A stretch of DNA of 64,000 nucleotides from Seonamhaeicola sp. (GTDB lineage Bacteria; Bacteroidota; Bacteroidia; Flavobacteriales; Flavobacteriaceae): the NCBI RefSeq assembly GCF_028281565.1, contig NZ_JANQJQ010000006.1, forward strand, positions 158,381-222,380, in the 5' to 3' direction. The stretch's first letter is position 1, and every line of letters starts with the position of its first letter. Made by a program: the position numbers and the translations under genes. Below are positions 27,601-35,329 of the stretch, in pieces. The notes below the pieces were generated by a model. The model saw nothing but the letters and a program-made list of their open reading frames with translations, was not told where the DNA came from and did no database searches.

Positions 27601-27758
27601 ATGTGTCTGGTCAGAATTTATTGGTAATTACGGGCTACGAAGGTGTTGATCCTGAAATTGGTCAAAGTAGTGCCAATAATATGCTGGACATGGGTATTGA
27701 CAGAGGGTTCTATCCTCAGGCAGAACAAATATTGTTTGGTTTTCAACTTGGATTTTAA
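24684..27758 (+). CDS. SusC/RagA-family TonB-dependent transporter (xylan-type locus)
   Basis: A 1024-residue outer-membrane transporter. Signal peptide ends at TSAFSQ (residue 23); a carboxypeptidase-D-like domain (about 25-95) is followed by the plug (VIVGYGQTQNKRSVTTSI near 105, YIVDGLPV near 180) and a long barrel ending in ILFGFQLGF. It heads the second glycan operon, with SusD 18 bases downstream. The likely substrate, beta-1,3-xylan or a mixed xylan oligosaccharide, comes only from the neighbouring GH26, GH43 and GH120 genes. Sequence divergence from the first SusC of the window is large, in line with a different glycan. Confidence 0.95.
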   Translation: MKNVFSKMAFVALLLFVTSAFSQSVSGNVTSDTGPLPGVNIIVKGSTVGATTDFDGNFTIKASANDVLVFSYLGYKTQEVNINGQTRLSVFMEEDTGVLDEIVIVGYGQTQNKRSVTTSISTVSTKQLEELPVQRAEAALQGTVPGVVVVQTSGSPGAPLTIRMRGIGSPNASNPLYIVDGLPVTDLQYLNSADIQSYSLLKDAAATAIYGARGGNGVVLVQTKRGKDTDGKLKVSVSGFYGTQSLGNKPDIMNASQYAQYYNEGVALAGGNPPNGLRGAFSDSELASLPDTDWYDAIFDDAPIRNTSVSIIGGNDRVKYALAGGIFDQDGIVGGNQDKANFRRENYRGNVDMNITENFKLSTSFDFSDYGSRFVSLNNGGTGVALMNYINALPSIYPIYAENGEIFNMGRQNPAPVYNGVTLNTIGAVTNPIWSLDIQNNRAQSNVKLISAAANWEPVSGLSLNASFSDYRVRTTNESFTPFLEHPEQTFTTLGNVNYSGNITTFNRDQVTLTAQYDLGQHIDDNHSLRVLGGYEVLEDRLEIGDNIRVNAPDIDPTGFGDLSIGSLSESDLDALNAIVNPGAIAETALISYFGKLDYNFKEKYLASFTIRNDRSSNFGPNNRSGWFPAASAGWVISEESFLENTDAINLLKLRASWGISGQDASPRNLAFKSTVNSNISTGYGGTPGVVLTGLANPDLKWEEITSANIGLDLNAFNNSFGLTVDYYIKKTSDILLQANTPLATGLNPSVVNVGDVENRGFEIMTSYRKNNPDGFSWNAAFNIGFNTNEVTNLGANGQALEGGFTGQLFADPITLTAVGHPVSSFYGYEVEGIDAAGNLLFKDLDGVGLDKTQPTIGDKTFIGNPLPDFTYGINLGASYKGFDFSAFFYGSQGNDIFDATIRYDAIGSNRPVRYLQDNAPKNIVLGGTNGEQLVSDFHVQDGSFLKLKNIALGYTLPESISKKIRAEKIRVYVSGQNLLVITGYEGVDPEIGQSSANNMLDMGIDRGFYPQAEQILFGFQLGF

Positions 27759-27776
27759 TTAAAAAAAGAGAAAAAG

Positions 27777-29288
27777 ATGTTAAAAAATAAATTTTTAGCC
27801 ATAGCAGTAGTCGTTTCCAGCTTATTTGTAAGCTCTTGTAGCGACGATATATTAGACAAAGAACCCATTACTGAATTGGTTGCGGAAACTGCTTTTGAAA
27901 CAGAGGCAGATATTCAAAAGGCATTAAATGCGGCTTATGATGCATTACAATGGCAATTCGTGAACGGATTTCATACGTTCCCGCAAATATTTCAGTCTAT
28001 TAGAGCTGATGACCACCATTCACAACAGGCGGCGTTTTGGGCGCCCGGTTTAAACTTTGACCAGTTTTCAACCATTTTGCCTTCAAACCAAAATGTGGCA
28101 GCTGTATGGAGTAAATGGTATCAAGGCGTTTCAAGAGCCAATTTCACTATAAAACTTGCTAATGAGTTTGATAACTTTAGCAGTCAGACAGCAAAAGATT
28201 ATATCATTGGAGAAGCTAAATTCTTAAGAGGGATCTATTACTTCGAATTAGTAAAATTATTTGGGGGTGTTCCTTTAATGACCGAAGCCATTACCAGTAC
28301 GGAAGATCAGTTATTCTATCCGCGTGCAACGGCCGCCGAGGTATATGCTCAAATTGAAGCAGACTTATTGGATGCGTCTAATTTACTTCCTAAAAAAGGA
28401 GCCAGGGAAAACTGGAGGGCAGACTCCGGAGCTGCTTTAGGGTTCTTAGCTAAGGTACATTTGTATCAGGGCGAGTATTCAGATACAGTAACATACTGTG
28501 AAAAGATCATGAATGAACATAGTTATGCATTAGAAACTAATTTCTCTGATAACTTCAAATTAACTAATGAGTTCGGCGTAGAATCTTTATTCGAGATCAA
28601 TTATGTAGACGGATTAGTAGCAGGAGGCTTCGAACAAAATCAACAGCAGGAAGGTTCCGGTTCCTGGCAAATGATGTTCATGTGGATTGCCGGTAAATAT
28701 ACCTCCTGGGGTAATATGATACCAAGACAAACCCTGGTGGGTATTTATGATGATGCAGACCAAAGAAAACAAGGAACTTTCATTTTACCGGGATCAGATT
28801 TAGGGTCGCCTTGGTTAGCTTCTAGGGGCTGGGATCCGGCACCATCAAACTTTGGGTTTGCTGTAGGTTCTAACGCTATGAACAGAAAGTTCTTCTTAAC
28901 CTACGAAGAAATAGATGTGTTGTTAAGTGTGCAGCAATCACCGCTTAATGAAAAAATGTTACGTTACTCAGATATCCTTTTAATGCATGCTGAAGCATCC
29001 ATTATGGGTGGTGGCGGTAATGGTCAGGCGTCGTTAGATACGGTAACCCAAAGAGCTTTTGGAGGTACAGTTCCATATACTTTGGAAAACATAAAAACCG
29101 AACGAAGAAAAGAACTGGCCACAGAAGGATGGAACCGATTTACAGACTTAGTGCGTTGGGGCGATATTGGAGCAGCCATGACCGCAGTAGGCAAAAGTTT
29201 CACACCTGGCAGGGATGAATTATTACCAATTCCACAATTGGAAATTAACCTGTCTGACGGACTGCTAACACAAAATCCGGGATACTAA
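27777..29288 (+). CDS. SusD-family glycan-binding lipoprotein (xylan-type locus)
   Basis: A 503-residue SusD/RagB protein. The lipobox ends in Cys21 (FVSSC), followed by the family opening (DDILDKEPITELVAETAFETEADIQ). FLRGIYYFELVKLFGGVPL near residue 147 and RRKELATEGWNRFTDLVRWG plus ELLPIPQLEINLS near the C-terminus are diagnostic. It captures oligosaccharides at the surface for the SusC porin encoded 18 bases upstream. Length is normal for the family. Confidence 0.95.
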   Translation: MLKNKFLAIAVVVSSLFVSSCSDDILDKEPITELVAETAFETEADIQKALNAAYDALQWQFVNGFHTFPQIFQSIRADDHHSQQAAFWAPGLNFDQFSTILPSNQNVAAVWSKWYQGVSRANFTIKLANEFDNFSSQTAKDYIIGEAKFLRGIYYFELVKLFGGVPLMTEAITSTEDQLFYPRATAAEVYAQIEADLLDASNLLPKKGARENWRADSGAALGFLAKVHLYQGEYSDTVTYCEKIMNEHSYALETNFSDNFKLTNEFGVESLFEINYVDGLVAGGFEQNQQQEGSGSWQMMFMWIAGKYTSWGNMIPRQTLVGIYDDADQRKQGTFILPGSDLGSPWLASRGWDPAPSNFGFAVGSNAMNRKFFLTYEEIDVLLSVQQSPLNEKMLRYSDILLMHAEASIMGGGGNGQASLDTVTQRAFGGTVPYTLENIKTERRKELATEGWNRFTDLVRWGDIGAAMTAVGKSFTPGRDELLPIPQLEINLSDGLLTQNPGY

Positions 29289-29312
29289 CAGAACGCTAAA
29301 ATTTTTAAACAG

Positions 29313-30770
29313 ATGAAAAGAATTAATATAAAATCAAAATTAAGTATAGGTTTAGCGTTTTTAGCGTTGACCATGTTTACAATATCTTGTGAAGAAAATA
29401 CCTTTTTTGACTATGATGTATTTGCTTCCTTTAAAGACGGCATCCAGAATGGAGACGAAGAAGGGATTGATTGTGGAGGAAGTACAGGCGTAGCATGTCC
29501 TTCATGTAATGACGGTATTCAAAACCAGGGTGAAGAAGGTGTGGATTGTGGTGGTCCGTGTGCTAAATGCCCGGATGCCACACCCCGAGCTGATGCCATA
29601 AGAAATAGTACAAGTTCACCTTATTTTTATACGTTTGAGTCCGGTCAGGTGCAATCAGGTAAAAACCTGGAGCCGATGCACACAAATGCTGATGGGAGTA
29701 CCTATTCTCAAGGGGTTACACCAACATATGGACAGGCAGATCCTGCAGGTTCAAGTGATTTAGTAACTAAAATTCTAAGACCTGCAAACGGGCCATTTGG
29801 CGGATTTGAAGATTACAAGTTTCAAACACAGGAGAATCCTATAGATTTCTCAATGTATAACAAGTTTACTTTAGATGTGTACATTCCGTCAAGTAATGAT
29901 TTCTCAGGGTCTTTGGAACCCATGGTTGAAGTGATTTTACATGATAATGTAGATGGCAACTTCTGGCAACGCTGGACTGTGATCGCGGTAACTGTTGATC
30001 CGGGAGACTTTGACGGTTGGGTAACCTTATTCTTTGATGGCACCAATGCGGTGTCTGCAGATAACGGAACTTTATTAGCTGATAACACAAGTTATACGAA
30101 CTTTACATTAAGATTCGGTGGGTCTAATCACCAGGAACAAGGGGAGTTTTACGTAAAAGATTTCTTTGCCGTAAGCCAATATACGCAGCCGGGGACACCC
30201 AGAGCCGATGTTTTAGCCGGTACGAGTACTGAAGTTTATTTCACCTTTGAATCAGGTGATGAAACGTCCGGAAAAGTATTAAGACCCATGACCACCAATC
30301 CGGATGATAGTGATTATACGCAAGGGGTTGATATTGTATATGGCGCACCGGACCCTGCAGGAAGTGCTGATGGTGTGGCCATGGTAACCAGACCGGATGA
30401 TGGTCGTTTTGGAGGCTTCGAGGATTTCAAGTTCCAGTATTTAGAGAACAACTTCGATTTTACATCCACAAACAGATTTTACCTGGATGTATATGTCCCT
30501 TCAACAAATACCTTTTCAGGAAACCTCACGCCAACAGTTGATCTCATATTACATATTAACTCAGGGAACTTTTGGGAAACCTGGACGGTCATTACAGTTG
30601 CCATTGACCCGGCAGATTTTGATAAGTGGATAACTATCGAATTTGATGGTAGTGGCACCTTACCGGCACAAACCACTTACAATAGTTTTACGCTTCGTTT
30701 TGGAGGCGCAGGGCATACGGAATCAGGGGTGTTCTATGCGAAAGACTTTAGATCGGTAGAAGTGATTTAA
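29313..30770 (+). CDS. Surface glycan-binding lipoprotein with two tandem modules
   Basis: A 485-residue lipoprotein, lipobox Cys26 (FTISC). Residues about 37-87 hold two Cys-rich units of the pattern DGxxNxxExGxDCGGxC. Two homologous modules of about 185 residues follow: the first starts at TPRADAIRN (about 89), the second at TPRADVLAG (about 291). Both repeat FESG, SGK, PMxTN, YGxxDPAGS, RPxxGxFGGFEDxKFQ, LDVYxPS and FTLRFGG segments. This is a carbohydrate-binding arrangement at the SusE/F position of the operon, 24 bases after SusD. The ligand is inferred to be the same glycan as for SusC/SusD. A strong terminator follows. Confidence 0.75.
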   Translation: MKRINIKSKLSIGLAFLALTMFTISCEENTFFDYDVFASFKDGIQNGDEEGIDCGGSTGVACPSCNDGIQNQGEEGVDCGGPCAKCPDATPRADAIRNSTSSPYFYTFESGQVQSGKNLEPMHTNADGSTYSQGVTPTYGQADPAGSSDLVTKILRPANGPFGGFEDYKFQTQENPIDFSMYNKFTLDVYIPSSNDFSGSLEPMVEVILHDNVDGNFWQRWTVIAVTVDPGDFDGWVTLFFDGTNAVSADNGTLLADNTSYTNFTLRFGGSNHQEQGEFYVKDFFAVSQYTQPGTPRADVLAGTSTEVYFTFESGDETSGKVLRPMTTNPDDSDYTQGVDIVYGAPDPAGSADGVAMVTRPDDGRFGGFEDFKFQYLENNFDFTSTNRFYLDVYVPSTNTFSGNLTPTVDLILHINSGNFWETWTVITVAIDPADFDKWITIEFDGSGTLPAQTTYNSFTLRFGGAGHTESGVFYAKDFRSVEVI

Positions 30771-30811
30771 ACCGACGAAGTGAACCCGCTATATGAATTG
30801 ATTGGTAGTAT

Positions 30812-30850
30812 AATAGGGTTTTGATTAAAAGCTCAAAACCCTATTTTTTT
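30812..30850 (+). terminator. Rho-independent terminator after the glycan-binding protein gene
   Basis: A perfect 13-base stem, AATAGGGTTTTGA (812-824) with TCAAAACCCTATT (833-845), an 8-base loop and a T run to 850. It separates the SusC-SusD-binding-protein transcript from GH16, probably allowing different expression levels. Confidence 0.9.
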
Positions 30851-30863
30851 AATCACATTTACA

Positions 30864-31814
30864 ATGAAACAGATAGTCTCTCTCATCCTATTTTTGTCGA
30901 TTGCCTGTTCATCAAGTTCAGACACGATGGATGCAACCGGCAGTTGTTCAGATGGCCTTAAAAATGGTAATGAAACAGGTGTTGATTGCGGTGGTGATTG
31001 TGGCTCTTGTCAGGAAGAAGGCGTCACAATTCCAGGTGCAGGTTACAACGCACCAACCTCATATTCAGAGTATAGTTTGTTTTGGTCTGATGAATTTTCA
31101 GGCTCCGGTTTAGATTCCGGAAAATGGAATTACAACTTAGGAACGGGGTGTCCTTCGCTTTGCGGATGGGGGAATAGCGAATTACAGACCTTTACAAATA
31201 GTTTGGATAACCTGTATTTTAAAGACGGAAATTTGATTATTGAGGCCAATCATGATGGAAGTAAATATGCATCGGCAAGAATTAATACCGATAACAAATT
31301 TGAATTTCAATACGGAAGAGTGGATATCAGAGCTGCCATGCCTTCCGCTTCGGGAACCTGGACAGCATTATTTATGTTGAATAAAGATTATACAATTTCA
31401 AATCCTGGGGCTCACTGGCCCAGCGGGGGTGAAATTGATATTATGGAATACCTGGGAGAGGATCATCATGATATTATGGGAACCGGACATTACGGAACCG
31501 ATTTTCCGAATAACCACAGGTATAATTCAAAGCATTATAGCTCACAAAACGGACAGTCGTTTAACGAAGCCTATTATGTGTATTCCATAGTTTGGGAAGA
31601 AGATAAAATTACATGGCTGGTAAATGATGTGGCATATCATAGTATAACACCACAAATAACAGGAGCAAATGGGCAACCGTACCCATTTAATGATGCATTT
31701 TATTTGATTTTTGCATTATCGGTTGGAGGGAATCTGCCAAATGCAACACCGGTTGCAACCAGTTTTCCGGATTACCTGATTATAGATTATGTAAGGGTTT
31801 ACAAGAAAAATTAA
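30864..31814 (+). CDS. GH16 beta-glucanase-like lipoprotein (laminarinase type, GH16_3)
   Basis: A 316-residue lipoprotein with lipobox Cys15 (LSIAC). A short Cys-rich unit (about 28-47, DGxxNGxExGxDCGGDCGSC) of the same type as in the preceding binding protein is followed by the GH16 jelly roll (about 65-316). Catalytic residues lie in GEIDIMEY: nucleophile Glu190, assisting Asp192, acid/base Glu195. WNSELQTFT-type and GRVDIRAAMP segments are those of laminarinase-like GH16. Expected activity is on beta-1,3- or beta-1,3/1,4-glucan; in this xylan context the true substrate is open. It has its own transcript start or read-through after the terminator at 30812-30850, and a hairpin follows at 31855-31890. 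Confidence 0.85.
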   Translation: MKQIVSLILFLSIACSSSSDTMDATGSCSDGLKNGNETGVDCGGDCGSCQEEGVTIPGAGYNAPTSYSEYSLFWSDEFSGSGLDSGKWNYNLGTGCPSLCGWGNSELQTFTNSLDNLYFKDGNLIIEANHDGSKYASARINTDNKFEFQYGRVDIRAAMPSASGTWTALFMLNKDYTISNPGAHWPSGGEIDIMEYLGEDHHDIMGTGHYGTDFPNNHRYNSKHYSSQNGQSFNEAYYVYSIVWEEDKITWLVNDVAYHSITPQITGANGQPYPFNDAFYLIFALSVGGNLPNATPVATSFPDYLIIDYVRVYKKN

Positions 31815-31854
31815 AAGTGATTATAGATTTAGTTTAGTTGATGTTTGTTGATAC

Positions 31855-31890
31855 AAGTTTGGGCTTCCACTTAAGCCGAAGTCCAAACTT
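31855..31890 (+). other. Intercistronic RNA hairpin between GH16 and the dioxygenase gene
   Basis: AAGTTTGGGCTTC (31855-31867) pairs with GAAGTCCAAACTT (31878-31890) through 13 base pairs including one G-U, around a 10-base loop. It lacks a T run, so it is more likely a processing or stabilising structure than a terminator. Confidence 0.6.
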
Positions 31891-31914
31891 CACAAACGGT
31901 AAAAGCATAAGAAA

Positions 31915-32616
31915 ATGGATTTCGATAGAATAGCAAAACAGTTTTGGGAAGATGGCTATATAGTCTTTGAGAAATTCTTTCCGGATGAATTAATGGATGC
32001 ATACAACCAAAGGATTTTAGACCATTTTGAATCGGATCCGGAATCAGAATTAAATGATGAGTTTTCAGATAAGTCTAAAGTACAAGTAGTGCCCTGGTTT
32101 CCATATAGAGAAGGGAAACCCTATTTTGATGGTGTTGATTTAGACCAAACATTCAACCAGATAACAACCGCTATTCTAAAAGAGGAATGGGATAATTTGT
32201 ATTGTATGATGATGTTCTCTAAAAAGGGAACCATTGGTCAGGCATGGCATCAGGATTGTCCGCCGGACGAATCATCAAAATACAATTTAAACAGATTGGT
32301 TTATACCCATGATATTACTGATGAAACAGGAGGAAATGTTATTATATATCCTAAAACACATAATAAAGGAGAACTCACTGTTGGAGATCCTCACGAAGAT
32401 TTAGATGGACAAATAGTTTTAAAACCTAAAAAAGGGACCGTGGTATTTTTACATGGTCATTGCTGGCATAGAGTAACCCCGGCTAAACAAGACAGGGTGT
32501 CTTCTAATTTTAGGGCCATGCCTAAAGGAACTCCGGAGGACATCACGGATGTATGTGTATACAGAAATATGAAATATAGATTTTCAACGCAAGAAGTTAT
32601 TGAGGAACGTAATTGA
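31915..32616 (+). CDS. PhyH-type Fe(II)/2-oxoglutarate dioxygenase
   Basis: A 233-residue cytoplasmic oxygenase of the phytanoyl-CoA dioxygenase family. Iron ligands are His112 and Asp114 (AWHQD) and probably His185 (CWHRVTP); Arg194 in DRVSSNFR is the expected 2-oxoglutarate anchor. Such enzymes hydroxylate small molecules, and hydroxylation of an O-methyl or N-methyl group causes demethylation. It lies between GH16 and a Gfo/Idh dehydrogenase in a glycan locus, 8 bases before the latter, so a modified sugar is a plausible substrate; no direct evidence identifies it. Confidence 0.8.
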   Translation: MDFDRIAKQFWEDGYIVFEKFFPDELMDAYNQRILDHFESDPESELNDEFSDKSKVQVVPWFPYREGKPYFDGVDLDQTFNQITTAILKEEWDNLYCMMMFSKKGTIGQAWHQDCPPDESSKYNLNRLVYTHDITDETGGNVIIYPKTHNKGELTVGDPHEDLDGQIVLKPKKGTVVFLHGHCWHRVTPAKQDRVSSNFRAMPKGTPEDITDVCVYRNMKYRFSTQEVIEERN

Positions 32617-32623
32617 TTAACAT

Positions 32624-33619
32624 TTGCAAGACACTAACAACATAAACTGGGGAATCATAGGATTGGGCAATATTGCGCATCAGTTTTGCCGTGATTTGTT
32701 GTTAGTGGATGATGCTGTTATTTACGCGGTGGCATCCAGAAGTCAGGAAAAGGCAAATACCTTTGGTGAACAATACGGAGTAACCAATTGCTATGACAGT
32801 TATGATGCTATTTTAAAAGATGACCATGTAGACATCATTTATATAGCCACACCGCATAATTCACATGCCGAATTAAGTGTTAAAGCCATGACACATGGGA
32901 AACATGTGCTTTGTGAAAAACCCATTGCCTTAAATAAGGCTGAAGCAAACATGATGATTGAAACATCCAAAGAGACGGGACAGTTCTTTATGGAAGCTTT
33001 TTGGACAAGATTTAATCCATCCGTAGTTGAAGCTTTGTTGAAAATAAAAAATGGCGATTTGGGTGCTATAAAATATATTAATGCGGATTTTGCTTTTTAT
33101 GTTGACATTCCGGAAGGAAGCCGTATGACAAAAACTGAATTAGGAGGAGGTTCCTTATTAGACATGGGTGTGTATCCATTGTTTTTAGCCTATGTTGTTT
33201 TAGGCATGCCCGAAAAGATAATGGCTGCAGCTAATTTCTTTGAATCAGGTGCAGACCAGCAAACTTCTATGATTTTACATTACAAAGGAGCTCAAGCGGT
33301 ATTGCACAGTAGTTTTATGTCACCATCAAATATGGTTGCTACCATTAGCGGCACCGAAGGGCGCATTAATTTACATTCGGTATGGCATGAAACACAAGGG
33401 TATTCCATGATAAGGAATAATCATAAAGTGGATTATCATTTGCCAACCAAAGGAAAAGGGTTTACTTATGAGATTGAAGCATGTCATAAGTGTATAAGAA
33501 ACAACCAGATAGAAAGCGACGTTTGGTCGCATCAGGATAGTTTGAATTTAATGTCTATAACGGACGCTGTTAGAAAGGAAACCGGATTAAAATTTCCTCA
33601 AGAAAATAAAATCAAATGA
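32624..33619 (+). CDS. Gfo/Idh/MocA-family NAD(P)-dependent sugar dehydrogenase
   Basis: A 331-residue oxidoreductase. The Rossmann motif WGIIGLGNIA starts at residue 9, the conserved EKP signature is in HVLCEKPIALN near 92, and the C-terminal domain begins at FWTRFNPSV. The only usable start is TTG at 32624: an in-frame TAA ends at 32620 and the nucleotide fold begins at once. Members oxidise or reduce C-positions of sugars and cyclitols. It follows the dioxygenase gene by 8 bases, suggesting that the two act in turn, or at least are coexpressed. D-xylose dehydrogenase-like activity is possible but unproven. Confidence 0.8.
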   Translation: MQDTNNINWGIIGLGNIAHQFCRDLLLVDDAVIYAVASRSQEKANTFGEQYGVTNCYDSYDAILKDDHVDIIYIATPHNSHAELSVKAMTHGKHVLCEKPIALNKAEANMMIETSKETGQFFMEAFWTRFNPSVVEALLKIKNGDLGAIKYINADFAFYVDIPEGSRMTKTELGGGSLLDMGVYPLFLAYVVLGMPEKIMAAANFFESGADQQTSMILHYKGAQAVLHSSFMSPSNMVATISGTEGRINLHSVWHETQGYSMIRNNHKVDYHLPTKGKGFTYEIEACHKCIRNNQIESDVWSHQDSLNLMSITDAVRKETGLKFPQENKIK

Positions 33620-33784
33620 AACTAACATGAATTTTCATTATTCAAAATTTAATCTAAAGCATGATTAAAATTTATGTGAGTTACTGAAATCGAAGATTCA
33701 CGAATACAAAAACATAAAAGTAATTGCTAATGAGTAATGTATTCAATTTTTTTGAACATTTACAAATCAAAAAAATTTAAACAG

Positions 33785-35320
33785 ATGAAAAAAACACTAT
33801 TTGTCGCTTTTGTGGTGTCCTTGGGAGGATTCTTATTCGGATTTGATGCCGGTATCATTTCCGGAGTTATGTCTTATGCCGGGCCGGAGTTCAATTTAAA
33901 TGATGCGCAAACCGGTTGGGCCGTAAGTGCGCCATCATTTGCCGCCATGCTGGCCATGTTAATTTCCGGTAGGTTGAGCGATATTATAGGGAGAAAAAAA
34001 ATATTAATGGCCGTTGCATTCCTATATGCCGTTTCTGCTTTATGGTCTGCTTTAGCGGGCTCCTACGAAGCACTATATCTGGCGAGAATGATAGGAGGTT
34101 TAGCATTTGGAGCCGCCTTAATTCTGGCGCCTACGTACATTGCAGAAATTTCCACAGCTAAGACCAGAGGCCAGTTGGTTGCCATTCAACAATTAAACAT
34201 TGTGCTGGGGTTTTTTGCAGCATTCTTAAGTAACTATTATTTCAATCAGGCATTTACAAGCGGAGACAGTACGTTTTTAATGGATGGAAACGTATGGCGT
34301 TGGATGTTAGGAGTAGAACTCGTTCCTGCTTTATTGTATTTCTTCTTTTTATTTTTTGTTCCCAGAAGCCCCAGATGGTTATTTACAAAAGGCTTTACTG
34401 ACGAAGCAAAAAAAGTACTGATACATATGCACGGTGCTAAACAGGCTGATGAAGAAATTACCGGCATTGAAGCGAGTTTAAAGGCAAAAACTAAAGAAAA
34501 AGTAAAGCTCAAAGATCTATTTGAGCCGGCATTGAAATTTGTAATTATAGTTGGGTTAATCATTGGTGTTTTACAGCAGATCACAGGAATTAATGCTATT
34601 TATTTTTATGCCACATCCATATTCAAACAAACCGGTATTGGTACGGATGCAGCGTTTTCTTCAGGCGTTTTATTAAGCTTTACAACAGTGATATTTACCA
34701 TTGTAGCCATGTTATTGATAGATAAAATGGGAAGAAGGCCGTTACTGCTTTTTGGAATTGGGGGTATAGCAATTAGTCTTTTAATATGTGCTTATGGGTT
34801 TAAAAATGCAACCTATCATATAAAATCCCAGGATTTAACAACGCTTCAGTTTGATAGCGCATCAAAGCTTTCTACCATAGCAGATAAAACTTTTGATAAC
34901 GATATTGACTTTAAAACTGCCGTTAAAGAAACCATAGGAAATCAGGTGTATGCTAAGAACGAAGGTGCCATTTTAGAAATAGCTACCAGTATGAATGCTA
35001 CTTTGGTTTTAATAGGTATCCTAGGGTTTATTGCCTGTTTTGCATTCTCGTTAGGACCTGTTATGTGGGTCATGCTATCTGAATTGTACCCCAATAAAGT
35101 TAGAGGACTGGCCATTGGGTTTATTGGATTTATAAACTCATTTGCCAGTTGGTTGGTGCAACAGGTTTTCCCCTGGGAATTGAACAATCTGGGAAATGCC
35201 ATGAGTTTCTTCATTTTTGGAGCTATAGCTTTAATAGGGTTCTTTATTCTGTTGAAAATATTGCCCGAGACAAAAGGAAAATCCCTGGAACAAATAGAAC
35301 ACGATTTAGTAAAAAATTAA
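33785..35320 (+). CDS. MFS sugar porter (XylE/GalP type), second copy
   Basis: A 511-residue symporter with 12 helices. I place the start at the ATG at 33785 (MKKTLFVAFVVSLGGF); the longer frame from 33737 adds 16 residues that match nothing expected. Signatures: SDIIGRKKIL, VPRSPRWLF, QQITGINAIYFYA, DKMGRRPLL and PETKGKSLEQIE. It is a paralogue of the porter at 19443, including the enlarged periplasmic loop between helices 9 and 10 (DKTFDNDIDFKTAV). Xylose is the likely substrate from the neighbouring GH43 and GH120 genes. GH43 starts 9 bases downstream. Confidence 0.9.
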   Translation: MKKTLFVAFVVSLGGFLFGFDAGIISGVMSYAGPEFNLNDAQTGWAVSAPSFAAMLAMLISGRLSDIIGRKKILMAVAFLYAVSALWSALAGSYEALYLARMIGGLAFGAALILAPTYIAEISTAKTRGQLVAIQQLNIVLGFFAAFLSNYYFNQAFTSGDSTFLMDGNVWRWMLGVELVPALLYFFFLFFVPRSPRWLFTKGFTDEAKKVLIHMHGAKQADEEITGIEASLKAKTKEKVKLKDLFEPALKFVIIVGLIIGVLQQITGINAIYFYATSIFKQTGIGTDAAFSSGVLLSFTTVIFTIVAMLLIDKMGRRPLLLFGIGGIAISLLICAYGFKNATYHIKSQDLTTLQFDSASKLSTIADKTFDNDIDFKTAVKETIGNQVYAKNEGAILEIATSMNATLVLIGILGFIACFAFSLGPVMWVMLSELYPNKVRGLAIGFIGFINSFASWLVQQVFPWELNNLGNAMSFFIFGAIALIGFFILLKILPETKGKSLEQIEHDLVKN

Positions 35321-35329
35321 GACCATAAA

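Noticed and set aside
33737..33784. Upstream start for the second MFS porter
   Set aside because: The 16 extra residues are Lys/Phe/Ile-rich and precede a typical MKKTLFVAFVVSLGGF start; the paralogue at 19443 has no such extension.
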